Source: Neoakkermansia glycaniphila (lineage in GTDB: Bacteria; Verrucomicrobiota; Verrucomicrobiia; Verrucomicrobiales; Akkermansiaceae). From it: a DNA stretch of 64,000 nt. The translations under genes and the position numbers were made by a program. This document shows positions 43,627 through 51,722 of this stretch, in pieces. The DNA is taken from assembly GCF_001683795.1 (NCBI RefSeq), contig NZ_LIGX01000023.1:1-64000 (forward strand). The letters run 5' to 3'. The notes beneath the pieces were generated by a model that ran no database searches, had not been told where the DNA came from, and saw only the letters and a program-made list of their open reading frames with translations. Position 1 is the stretch's first letter; each line of letters begins with the position of its first letter.

Positions 43627-44508
43627 TCAAAGGGTTGCAAGTTTATCGACCATGGAGTACTTCGCCGGAAAATCGCATGATCCGGACATCCAGCGGTAAA
43701 TGGTGATACGCGTCACACCGAAATGCGCGGCCAGTTTTTCGACGGCATCCACCTTCTTCATGCCGGTCTCGACATGCTCCAGCAACCGTCTCCGGATGAT
43801 CTCCTGCGGATCGAGCACCTTGCCGCGGTACCCGAGCAGGCGCTTGATCAGAGGCGCCGCCCGTTCCGCCGGGGTGACATTCCAATCACCTCCGATCCTG
43901 TTGATGAGAACGGCCAGACGGGCCGGATTAAGCTCACAGCCTACGAACCTCTTGCGGTTCCTGTGGGCATGGTACCCGACCAGGCCACGCCCCATCACAA
44001 AATCACCGATGCACTCGAAAGACTCGTTCTCGCATATCCATGCAATGATTTCCTCTTCATCCATGTAATCGAGCTTCGGTTGCTTCGCTCTATTGCTCCC
44101 TCGGATGATGTAGCAGATATTCTCCTTTTTGTAATAATACGTCGAATTGTAGCAGGTCACATACTTATACAGCTTCCTCATCTCCGTAATGAAATCGGCC
44201 AGATATTCCTTGCCGATTTCGATATAGGCCGTTTGCGGAGCGATCTCCGCGAGAAGTTCGAATACCTTCTTGTAGAATGCGCGGAAATCGTCGAGATAAT
44301 CGTTTCTTCCGGCTTTTGTGATGAAACTGTTCGCATTCCGCAAATTCCACGGAGGATCGACGAAGACGAGGTCTGCCTCCTTCATCCATTCGGGAAGGCC
44401 GTCGAAAATATTGTTCACCGCCAGCAGATTGCCGTTCTGCTCCCACACTTCCCCATCCTTGATCGGGTACTTGTCGATGGAACCGTCGTATTTCCACTTC
44501 TCATTCAT
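43627..44508 (-). CDS. DNA adenine-type methyltransferase with C-terminal helix-turn-helix
   Basis: This 293-residue protein has the catalytic motif IV first, VFVDPPWNLRN (DPPW at 51-54). A later SAM-binding-type motif DFVMGRGLVGYHAHRNRKRFVGCELNPARLAVL follows from 169, the order of beta-class N6-adenine (or N4-cytosine) methyltransferases. The C-terminus has a helix-turn-helix (VEKLAAHFGVTRITIYRWMSG). Such enzymes are common in phages and mobile islands. The start overlaps the IbrB-like stop by 8 nt, so it is the last gene of a coupled four-gene operon. No restriction enzyme is adjacent. The target sequence is unknown. Confidence 0.8.
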   Translation of the reverse strand: MNEKWKYDGSIDKYPIKDGEVWEQNGNLLAVNNIFDGLPEWMKEADLVFVDPPWNLRNANSFITKAGRNDYLDDFRAFYKKVFELLAEIAPQTAYIEIGKEYLADFITEMRKLYKYVTCYNSTYYYKKENICYIIRGSNRAKQPKLDYMDEEEIIAWICENESFECIGDFVMGRGLVGYHAHRNRKRFVGCELNPARLAVLINRIGGDWNVTPAERAAPLIKRLLGYRGKVLDPQEIIRRRLLEHVETGMKKVDAVEKLAAHFGVTRITIYRWMSGSCDFPAKYSMVDKLATL

Positions 44509-45016
44509 GATCGTCCTGCTCTATAGTCCAACTTGCCGAATACTCCACATATTTGAACAGGTCGAGAATGCCCGTCATCTGCTTGTAACGCATTACGGTA
44601 TCGATATCCAATCCGAGGGAATGCGCGATTTCGAGATCCGTTTGCCCCTGCTCCAGCAATGCTCTCACCACATCGGCATCCTTATCCACGGCATGCACGC
44701 CGCGTGCCTTGTTGAACTGGATGGTGGCCGCCATGCGCCGGGCGAGATCGTGCTGCAGGACGACGACGGGCACCTGCCGGATATCCAGCCAGTTCGGCTG
44801 GCAAATGGTAAAACGGTGGAATCCGTCGATAATGATATACTTTTCGTCCTCTTCGCTCCAACTGACGACAATTGGGAAACAGAACCCGTTATCGATGATG
44901 GATTGCTTCAAAAGCTCCATCTTGTCGCGGGGAACGCTGTTCGGGTTGTAGTTGTTCGCCTGAATCATATCGCGATCGACAAGGATCGTATTCAGGCAGG
45001 GAATGGCGATATTCAT
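44501..45016 (-). CDS. ParB/sulfiredoxin-fold protein, IbrB-like
   Basis: This 171-residue protein has a ParB-type nuclease/NTPase fold: NNYNPNSVPRDKMELLKQSIIDNGFCFPIVVSW, then YIIIDGFHRF (DGFHR at 64-68, the nucleotide-binding G-x-H-R signature) and a C-terminal helix-turn-helix-like region (DLEIAHSLGLDIDTVMRYKQM). It overlaps the PAPS-reductase-family gene by 4 nt. A short ParB-like gene coupled to a PP-loop gene is the arrangement of E. coli IbrB-IbrA, described as activators of prophage-borne eib genes. The biochemical role of the pair is not settled. Confidence 0.8.
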   Translation of the reverse strand: MNIAIPCLNTILVDRDMIQANNYNPNSVPRDKMELLKQSIIDNGFCFPIVVSWSEEDEKYIIIDGFHRFTICQPNWLDIRQVPVVVLQHDLARRMAATIQFNKARGVHAVDKDADVVRALLEQGQTDLEIAHSLGLDIDTVMRYKQMTGILDLFKYVEYSASWTIEQDDHE

Positions 45017-46131
45017 AAGATTTCCTTCCAGTGGTTCAGGCGTGCGGTCTTGGGGTCTTCCGTATTCTTCACGGGAAGATTGTTTTCATAGTCGTTCAGC
45101 ACGAGCTGGCGGCACTGCTGCCGGGCGACGTATTCATTGTCCAGATGCTTGGAAAACCGCCTTTTGAAAATCGCCTTTCGTTCCGGCGCCGGATAGGTTG
45201 CCAGCAGAAAATCGCGGTAGGCCCGCCATGTGGAAAAATTCTTCGGGAGAGTCTGGCACCGAAACATCTTCCGGTCTGTTGCCGTCTCCTGCGCGAAGGA
45301 AATTCCCTTCGTCCGTTTCAAAAGGCGTTCGTAGGTCTTGAACTCGAAACTTGGCAAATCCTGCACCGCCTTAAAACTCTTCTCATGCAGCAGGGACGAA
45401 ACCCGCATTCCATGGGGAGACATGCCTTTCAGAAAACAGAAATCATAATAGCGGTGGTAGCGAAGCTCCTGCTCCCCGATATATTTCCAGACATCGCTGA
45501 ACGCCCAATCGTACAGCGGATAAAAAACGTAATTGCCGCGCTTCTTGTCTGTGGACCACATGACATCCTTATAACCGGGAAACCTCACCATCGTCCGGTA
45601 CCGGTCCAGACTCTCATCGGCGCGGAGACCGACGAGAAAAGCCGTATTCTCGAAACCGAGCTCGAAATTCGACAACACATCATAGAACCCGAATCCCTTG
45701 TTCTTGTCGATAATCGTGGTATCGTGCGTCCATGTGCGGGTCAGCACGTTTTTCGAACTGCGCTTGTGCATCCAGTTCGGTCGCTGCTGCGGATCCCAGC
45801 AATGAAACTGCCCATGCCTCAAATCCACGGCATTCGTCAGATTGAACTCGATCTGCAGCCAGTACCGCACGGCATGCTCCGGCGCAAGATTCATCAGATA
45901 CTCGACCTGCTCGACGGTAGAAGTATAGACGACTTCCTCATCAAGGTAGAACAGGCCGACTTTCCTGCTGCGCCGTTTTGCCTCTTCCAGAGCGAGATGG
46001 CAAAGAACGGTCGAATCCTTCCCTCCGGAAATGCTGACGACGATATTTTCGAACTCGTCGAAAATGTATTCGATGCGCCGTATAGCCGCATCAAGCACAT
46101 TAGTGTTCAGATGGTATTTTTTCGAGGACAT
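45013..46131 (-). CDS. PAPS-reductase/PP-loop superfamily protein, IbrA-like
   Basis: This 372-residue protein has the PP-loop SGGKDST at 35-41, which binds the AMP part of a nucleotide as in phosphoadenosine phosphosulfate reductases and DndC. FYLDEEVVYTSTVEQVEYLM, QFHCWDPQQRPNWMHKRSSKN and FLVGLRADESLDRY resemble IbrA and phage PAPS-reductase-like proteins. True sulfate-assimilation partners are absent, so a role in nucleic-acid or small-molecule modification is more likely. It overlaps the IbrB-like gene by 4 nt and the upstream gene by 32 nt. The start is supported by the family-typical KKYHLNTNVLDAAIRRIEYI. Confidence 0.8.
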   Translation of the reverse strand: MSSKKYHLNTNVLDAAIRRIEYIFDEFENIVVSISGGKDSTVLCHLALEEAKRRSRKVGLFYLDEEVVYTSTVEQVEYLMNLAPEHAVRYWLQIEFNLTNAVDLRHGQFHCWDPQQRPNWMHKRSSKNVLTRTWTHDTTIIDKNKGFGFYDVLSNFELGFENTAFLVGLRADESLDRYRTMVRFPGYKDVMWSTDKKRGNYVFYPLYDWAFSDVWKYIGEQELRYHRYYDFCFLKGMSPHGMRVSSLLHEKSFKAVQDLPSFEFKTYERLLKRTKGISFAQETATDRKMFRCQTLPKNFSTWRAYRDFLLATYPAPERKAIFKRRFSKHLDNEYVARQQCRQLVLNDYENNLPVKNTEDPKTARLNHWKEIL

Positions 46132-46843
46132 GCTTCAACTCCTGAATATAGGATGCTATTTCCCCCATGTAGTAGGCATCGACTCCCGTCTGCGTGACGG
46201 TAACTCGCATGGAGGGCTTGATGATCCGCTTCGAATCGAACTTCCCGTCCGCATGCCGGGCTGCCAGAGCTTCGCAGAACTTCAGCAGGCGGCGGGGAAC
46301 AACGTTCGTATCCTTCTTCACTCCGGCAATAATCCGCTCCTTCTCGGCGGCGTACTGGTCCAATTCTTCGTCTGTCAATTCGACAGGGACCTCCTCGACA
46401 CTGACGGAAACATCGCGCATGGCGATCTCGATGCCGGAAAACGACACTTCATCATACGGCTCTCTCAGATAGGGATTGTTCTGCATCATATCCCACAGAA
46501 TCATAAAATCCTCCCTGCTCTTCCGGATCGGAAGCCGTTCGAAAATGAGCCGGTGCCCGGCCTGCTGCATGTATTTGCGGATGCAGTTGTAATGCAGATC
46601 ATAACGGTTCACAGTCCTCATGGCATTATTCCAAACGAGAAGAGAGGTCGGCCCGATGCTTTGCAGCCACGAATAATAATACCTGTATTCGATGGACTGT
46701 GCGTAGGTAATTCTTTCAACGGGCACAGCGGTATCGATCACGATATCATCCCCGACGACGAACACACGCTCGACGCCGAACGAAGCGATACTTTGCGATA
46801 TTTCATGGCTGGCATCACAGGTTCCGAGATAGATCTTCTTCAT
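46100..46843 (-). CDS. Unknown protein, first gene of the IbrA/IbrB cassette
   Basis: This 247-residue protein is not one I recognise. Residues 1-60 (KKIYLGTCDASHEISQSIASFGVERVFVVGDDIVIDTAVP) look like a Rossmann-type strand-helix start. An aromatic-rich region follows (SIEYRYYYSWLQSIGPTSLLVWNNAMRTVNRYDLHYNCIRKYM). The C-terminal half is acidic and helical, ending PSMRVTVTQTGVDAYYMGEIASYIQELK. Its stop lies 32 nt inside the next gene, so the two are tightly coupled. The likely role is with the PP-loop and ParB proteins. No signal peptide. Confidence 0.7.
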   Translation of the reverse strand: MKKIYLGTCDASHEISQSIASFGVERVFVVGDDIVIDTAVPVERITYAQSIEYRYYYSWLQSIGPTSLLVWNNAMRTVNRYDLHYNCIRKYMQQAGHRLIFERLPIRKSREDFMILWDMMQNNPYLREPYDEVSFSGIEIAMRDVSVSVEEVPVELTDEELDQYAAEKERIIAGVKKDTNVVPRRLLKFCEALAARHADGKFDSKRIIKPSMRVTVTQTGVDAYYMGEIASYIQELKHVLEKIPSEH

Positions 46844-47311
46844 CGTCGTTCTATGGCAATTTCCCGTCTGGCTACAGCCCTGCCAACATCCCGTTTTCCT
46901 TCATGAACGCGGAAACGGTCAGGGCTTACAGATACTCGATTTTACATCCGAATTTTCATTCGGAGCAGAAAATCTATCATATTTTCATAAATTGTCTATC
47001 CGTTTTTTCATCTTCTGATAAACGAAATGCCAGATGATTGCATTGATTCCAATGATATTCCGCTATGATCCGGATATTTCAAAAAGGACTCATCATATCT
47101 CTTCCCGTATAGAAATCAGCAAGGTGCGAGGAATCGAATGCTCCAAAAACCTCCACAGCAAACAGCCTGCAATCGTATGACACAGTCAAGCTACGCAGAC
47201 AGGGGCAATCCCAAAAAACGGATGCCATGACCGATGAAATTCGGCACGCAACCGAACAAAATCTTTCGGCAGGCCAAACAAAAAAATTTACCCCTGGCTA
47301 CCGCAGAAGAT
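46844..47311. other. AT-rich intergenic region bounding the cassette
   Basis: A 468-bp gap with no convincing gene. It is AT-rich at 46920-47100 and contains a 6-bp hairpin (TCCGAA...TTCGGA at 46947-46964) within the likely promoter region of the cassette. I looked for a copy of the tRNA-Ser 3' end that would mark an att site and saw none beyond a weak partial match near 47125. Confidence 0.5.
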
Positions 47312-47860
47312 TCACTGCCCCAGCACCTCCAGCAGCCGGGTCACGGGGAGGCCGATCACATTGTCCACATCGCCTTCCACGCTGGCGACAATCAACTCGC
47401 TGTGTTCCTGCATCGCATAGGCGCCCGCCTTGTCGAGCACATGCACGGTAGACAGGTAGCGATCGATATCCGCATCGGACATCTCCAGAAAAGTCACATA
47501 ACTCTTCTCGGCGAAATCCCGGCGTTCCCCTCCGGGCATACACACGGCAACCGCCGTACAGACGCAATGCGTGCGTCCCGAAAGCGTGCGCAGCATGCGG
47601 CGGGCATCATCCATATCCTCCGGCTTGCACAAAGGCATACCGTCGATGAACACCAGCGTATCCGCTCCGATGACGACATGATCCGGATACTCGGCAGCCA
47701 CCGCTTCCGCCTTGGCGGAGGCATTCAGCGCACACAGGGCTTCCGGCGCCATCGAAGCATCGCACACCTCGTCCGTCGGCCGGACAACGACTTCGAACGC
47801 AACTCCTTCCCGCATCAAGAGATCGCGGCGGCGGGGAGACTGGGAGGCGAGTATCAGCAT
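47312..47860 (-). CDS. maf: Maf-family nucleoside triphosphate pyrophosphatase
   Basis: This 182-residue protein has the Maf start LILASQSPRRRDLLMREGVAFEV, VIGADTLVFIDGMPLCKPEDMDDARRML and KAGAYAMQEHSELIVASVEGDVDNVIGLPV, all standard Maf blocks. It hydrolyses non-canonical nucleotides such as dTTP/UTP analogues and is linked to septum formation in Bacillus. Its start overlaps the ilvA stop by 7 nt, so the two are coupled. Confidence 0.93.
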   Translation of the reverse strand: MLILASQSPRRRDLLMREGVAFEVVVRPTDEVCDASMAPEALCALNASAKAEAVAAEYPDHVVIGADTLVFIDGMPLCKPEDMDDARRMLRTLSGRTHCVCTAVAVCMPGGERRDFAEKSYVTFLEMSDADIDRYLSTVHVLDKAGAYAMQEHSELIVASVEGDVDNVIGLPVTRLLEVLGQ

Positions 47861-49410
47861 GACGACGGCGACATGGTATCCAGAATACGCTTGCGCGCCG
47901 CCGGAGATACTTCGTGAATGCCCTGAATAACCGTTCCCGCCAGCTTATCGGCCCGGGCACGGCAGATATCGCGGTCTTCCCGGCTTTCAAACTCCATCCC
48001 CATCAACGCGCGGCCGACCCGCTCGCCCGAATAGACATAATTGAAGTAGCACAAGGACGCCAAATCGCCAATGGCCGCCATGAAATCAAGGAACGCCCCG
48101 GGGCGCTCGGAAAACTCGATCTGCACGAACACGGGATGGCTCAACCGCTCCGCATCGTAATGAATCATGCGGAACCGCACATCTTCATCATTGCTCACAT
48201 CTTCAGCCTTCAACCCCTTCTCGGCCAGCCGCTGTTCGATAATCTCGAAATCGGATTGCGTACCGGCCACGCCGAACACGGGATATTGAATCTCTCCTGC
48301 CACACGGCCATACTGCACATCCACAATCGTAGCGCCTTCCGGCACACTGCGGAGGTATTTGAGAATTTGGCCGCGCTTCGTTTCCATCGGAATGCGCAGA
48401 TAGCGCGTCTCGCAGCCGTCGATACCGGCCATGCGGGCCACAAGCCCCATCTGGGAAAAATCCATATTCGCGCCGGAGATAATCACGAGGCATTTCTCCT
48501 TCTCGCCGATCTCCCCATGCTGCCACTGCTGCATGAAAGCTGCCAGCCCCATCGCACCGGAGGCTTCCGGAACGACGCGCGAAGAATCCCACATGGCACG
48601 CATCGCATGGCACACTTCATCGTTCGTCACCGTCACGAACTCGTCGATCAACTCGCGGCACAGCGGGAAGGTATTCTCCCCGGCTGTGCGGACAGCCGTA
48701 CCGTCGCAAAACACATCCACGTACTCAAGACTTGTCCGCTCACCCTTTTCGATGGCCAGCTTCATCGAAGCCTGGTCCACGCCTTCCACGCCGATAACCT
48801 TCGCCTGCGGCCAGAACTTCTTGATCCAGCAGGCCGTCGCCGCAGCCATGCCGCCGCCGCCGATCTGCACATACACGCGGTCGAAGGGGCCTTCACCGCT
48901 CATCACCACCTCGTCGGCCAGAGTTCCCTGCCCGCCCATCGTCACGAGATCGTCGTAGGGATGCACGAACGTCAAATGATTCTGCCGCGCATAGGCATGC
49001 GCCGCCGCCGAAGCGGCATCGTACGAATCGCCGTGCAGAACGATCTCCACATGATCCCCTCCATGGCGGCGCACTTCGCGCTGCTTCACCTCGGGTGTCG
49101 AAAGCGGCATGAAAATACGCGCCTTGCAATTCAAATGCCGTGCCGCCAGAGCCACGCCCTGCGCATGATTGCCCGCCGATGCGGCCACCACGCCGCCGGC
49201 CCGCTGTTCGGGCGTCAGCGCAGCCATGCAATTGTAAGCGCCTCTCCACTTGTAGGCCTTGATCGGCCCCAAATCCTCGCGCTTGGCGTACACGGCGGCG
49301 GGAATATCCCGCAGATTCAGTTTCTGCAACGGAGTCGGTTTCCCGACTTCGTACACGCGCTGCCGTGCCAATAGAATTTCCTGAAAGAGTTTTTCACTGA
49401 GGACGCTCAT
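47854..49410 (-). CDS. ilvA: Threonine ammonia-lyase (threonine deaminase), biosynthetic
   Basis: This 518-residue PLP enzyme converts threonine to 2-oxobutanoate, the first step to isoleucine. Lys54 in IKAYKWRGAYN is the PLP lysine; GGGGMAAATACWI-type glycine loop and ASAGNHAQG are present. The C-terminal third carries two ACT-like regulatory domains (VFGVAGTQSDFEIIEQRL and PVFVQIEFSERPGAFLDFM), the feedback-regulated long form. Coupled to maf. ilvE at 16.8 kb acts later in the same pathway. Confidence 0.93.
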   Translation of the reverse strand: MSVLSEKLFQEILLARQRVYEVGKPTPLQKLNLRDIPAAVYAKREDLGPIKAYKWRGAYNCMAALTPEQRAGGVVAASAGNHAQGVALAARHLNCKARIFMPLSTPEVKQREVRRHGGDHVEIVLHGDSYDAASAAAHAYARQNHLTFVHPYDDLVTMGGQGTLADEVVMSGEGPFDRVYVQIGGGGMAAATACWIKKFWPQAKVIGVEGVDQASMKLAIEKGERTSLEYVDVFCDGTAVRTAGENTFPLCRELIDEFVTVTNDEVCHAMRAMWDSSRVVPEASGAMGLAAFMQQWQHGEIGEKEKCLVIISGANMDFSQMGLVARMAGIDGCETRYLRIPMETKRGQILKYLRSVPEGATIVDVQYGRVAGEIQYPVFGVAGTQSDFEIIEQRLAEKGLKAEDVSNDEDVRFRMIHYDAERLSHPVFVQIEFSERPGAFLDFMAAIGDLASLCYFNYVYSGERVGRALMGMEFESREDRDICRARADKLAGTVIQGIHEVSPAARKRILDTMSPSSC

Positions 49411-49432
49411 AAGCTTGCAGGGCTGCTATACA

Positions 49433-50380
49433 CTATTTTCCCAGCAATGTCCAGCACGTCATCTCCGAAAAATGCAGCATCCGGCGCTCCACCTCCTGCC
49501 GGGTCAAGGCAAACAGGGCATCGGGGCCGAATGATTCGCACACGGCGGCAGCCACGACCGAGGCATACGCAATGCCGCGCTTCAGCTCCTCCCAGTCCGG
49601 ATCTCCTCCGGCCAGCGATTGCGCCAGATACCCGCCCAAAGCCCCCATGAACGTATCGCCTGCCCCCGTCGGATCGACCGGGCGTTTAAGCGGCCACGCC
49701 GGGCAGCGGAACAGCTTCTCCTCACCCGCCGCCGTCCGGTGCATCAGCGTCGCCCCGTAGGCTCCGTGCTTCACCACCACATAGCGCGTGCCATGGTCCA
49801 GCAGACACTCGGCAGCCACCAGCGGCTCGCTCGTACCGGCAAACAGGCGGGCTTCGCCATCATTCATCAGCACGAGATCGGACAAGGCGATCACCTTCTC
49901 CACATCTGCACGATCCGAAGTAATCCACGAAGCCATGTAATCCGACATCACGAACGCCCGGTTCTCGCATTGCCCGATCAAATCAAGCTGGTGCGCGGGC
50001 GTCACATTCGTCGCGATAATCACCTTGTGGCGGCGCAGCCTCTCCGGCAGCTCCAGCTTCCAATCCGCCAGCACCCCGAACTTCGTCGAAAGCGTCGTCC
50101 GGTTATTCATATCGGCCTCGTACTCGGCCTCCCAGGCGAACGTCTCGCCGGGCAGCCGCACCGTCGCCTCCAGATTGATGCCGCGCTCCCGCAAAGCCTC
50201 CTCGTAACGGGCGGGAAAATCATCCCCGACAAGACTCACCATATCCACATGGGTACAGAACAGCCTTGCACCGAGAGCGGCATACGGAGCCGAGCCTCCG
50301 AGCTTCCCCCCGGCCTTGCCGAGAGGAGTCGTCAGAGTATCGAGACCCGTCACACCATGAACGAGAACGGATGCAGACAC
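49433..50380 (-). CDS. PfkB-family carbohydrate kinase (GTG start)
   Basis: This 315-residue ribokinase-fold enzyme starts VSASVLVHGVTGLDTL and has GKAGGKLGGSAPYAALGARL (sugar-binding Gly-Gly region) and DPTGAGDTFMGALGGYLA, the PfkB signature with the catalytic Asp of GAGD. It phosphorylates a sugar or nucleoside not identifiable from sequence. The GTG at 50380 is preferred because upstream ATGs lie inside the preceding gene. It lies 28 bp downstream of the alcohol dehydrogenase stop on the same strand. Confidence 0.85.
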   Translation of the reverse strand: MSASVLVHGVTGLDTLTTPLGKAGGKLGGSAPYAALGARLFCTHVDMVSLVGDDFPARYEEALRERGINLEATVRLPGETFAWEAEYEADMNNRTTLSTKFGVLADWKLELPERLRRHKVIIATNVTPAHQLDLIGQCENRAFVMSDYMASWITSDRADVEKVIALSDLVLMNDGEARLFAGTSEPLVAAECLLDHGTRYVVVKHGAYGATLMHRTAAGEEKLFRCPAWPLKRPVDPTGAGDTFMGALGGYLAQSLAGGDPDWEELKRGIAYASVVAAAVCESFGPDALFALTRQEVERRMLHFSEMTCWTLLGK

Positions 50381-50408
50381 AGCCGGGCAAACGTGCAGGT
50401 GAACGGAA

Positions 50409-51575
50409 TCAATAATAGGACTTCCGCAGAATCTCGATGCAGGCATCCTCATCGAGCGTCGCACGATCGAACCCGAACAGGCCGCCCATCGTATGCCGGG
50501 CATTGCGGGCGTACTTCGCCAGATCGGCGGCATCCACACCGTAATCGGAAAGCTTCAGATCCGCCACATGGCAAGCCTCACGCAGCTTGCGAAGCCCCGT
50601 CAGGAAACCTTCGATGCTGCCTTCCTCGCCGAACAGGCGGGCCATATCCGCATAGCGTTCCGGGCAGGACGGCGCATAGGCGGCATGGTATGCCTCGCAC
50701 AGCATGATCAGCCCCGCACCGTGCGGCATCTCGGGATGGTAGGCGCTCAAGGCGTGCTCCAAAGAATGCTCGGACGTACAGCAGGAACCCGTCTCCACGA
50801 TGCCGGACAGCGTATTGGCGAAAGCCACCGCACTGCGGGCTTCCACATTGCTGCCGTCGTTCACGGCGACCGGAAGCCACTTCGCAATCAACTCGATCGA
50901 CTTCAGAGCGAACAGATCGCTCATCGGCGTCGCGCAATTCGCCACATACCCCTCCATCGCATGGAACAAAGCATCGAAACCCTGATAGGCCGTCAAATGC
51001 GGAGGAACCGTCAGCATCAGCTCGGGATCGACGATCGACATCTTCGGGAACGTCTGATCGCAGCCGAACCCGATCTTCTCATTCGTATCGGACTTCGTAA
51101 TCACCGTCCACGGATCCGCTTCCGTACCCGTACCGGCCGTCGTCGTAATACACACGATCGGAGCCACCGGATGGGGAATCGGCAGCCCCTTGCCGGAACC
51201 GCCGCTCACATAATCCCAGTAATGGCCGGGATTATTCAACATCACGGCAATACTCTTGGCGGAATCCATGCTGCTGCCGCCGCCGAGGCCGATCACGAAA
51301 TCGCAACCGCTCTCCCGCGCCATTTCGGCAGCTTCCATCACATGCTCCACGATAGGATTGGGCTGCACCTTATCGAACACCACGCTCTCTACCCCGCGGG
51401 TGCGAAGCAGCTGCTGCACGCGGTCGAGATAACCGTGGCGCTTCACCGAAGAACCGCCCGTCACAATCAGGGCCTTGGAGCCGGGAAGCTTCACATTCTG
51501 ATTGCCCAGCACATTCAGGGAACCGGGGCCGAAATGCAGCCCTGCCGGCATAAAAAACGAGAATTGGGATAACAT
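50409..51575 (-). CDS. Iron-containing alcohol dehydrogenase
   Basis: This 388-residue group III dehydrogenase has the NAD(P)-binding GLGGGSSMDSAKSIAV and TTAGTGTEADPWTVI. The metal-binding segments are DALFHAMEGYVA and TSEHSLEHALSAYHPEMPHG, with Asp/His ligands. It is related to butanol dehydrogenases and lactaldehyde reductase (FucO). Its position divergent from a secreted alpha-fucosidase makes lactaldehyde reduction after fucose breakdown an attractive but unproven role. Confidence 0.88.
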   Translation of the reverse strand: MLSQFSFFMPAGLHFGPGSLNVLGNQNVKLPGSKALIVTGGSSVKRHGYLDRVQQLLRTRGVESVVFDKVQPNPIVEHVMEAAEMARESGCDFVIGLGGGSSMDSAKSIAVMLNNPGHYWDYVSGGSGKGLPIPHPVAPIVCITTTAGTGTEADPWTVITKSDTNEKIGFGCDQTFPKMSIVDPELMLTVPPHLTAYQGFDALFHAMEGYVANCATPMSDLFALKSIELIAKWLPVAVNDGSNVEARSAVAFANTLSGIVETGSCCTSEHSLEHALSAYHPEMPHGAGLIMLCEAYHAAYAPSCPERYADMARLFGEEGSIEGFLTGLRKLREACHVADLKLSDYGVDAADLAKYARNARHTMGGLFGFDRATLDEDACIEILRKSYY

Positions 51576-51722
51576 ACAGGCTCATTGTAACATTCATCGG
51601 GAAAAAGTCAATATCCCAACATGGCAGAACGCGGACAAAGAAACCCGGCCACTGCCAGCAGAAACTCGCGATTGACTTCCCACCCTGAAAATCATATCCT
51701 CTCTCCAATCATCATTCGTTCC

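Noticed and set aside
45013..46131. The PP-loop gene as DndC of a phosphorothioation (Dnd) operon
   Set aside because: No DndA, DndB, DndD or DndE homologs lie next to it, and the partner is a short ParB-fold protein, which fits IbrA/IbrB better.
45013..46131. The PP-loop gene as a sulfate-assimilation PAPS reductase (CysH)
   Set aside because: No other cys genes are nearby, the protein is too long, and the neighbourhood is a ParB and a DNA methyltransferase.
43424..47150. Direct att repeats showing integrase-mediated insertion at tRNA-Ser
   Set aside because: I found no convincing second copy of the tRNA 3' end beyond the cassette and no integrase gene inside it; only a weak partial match near 47125.
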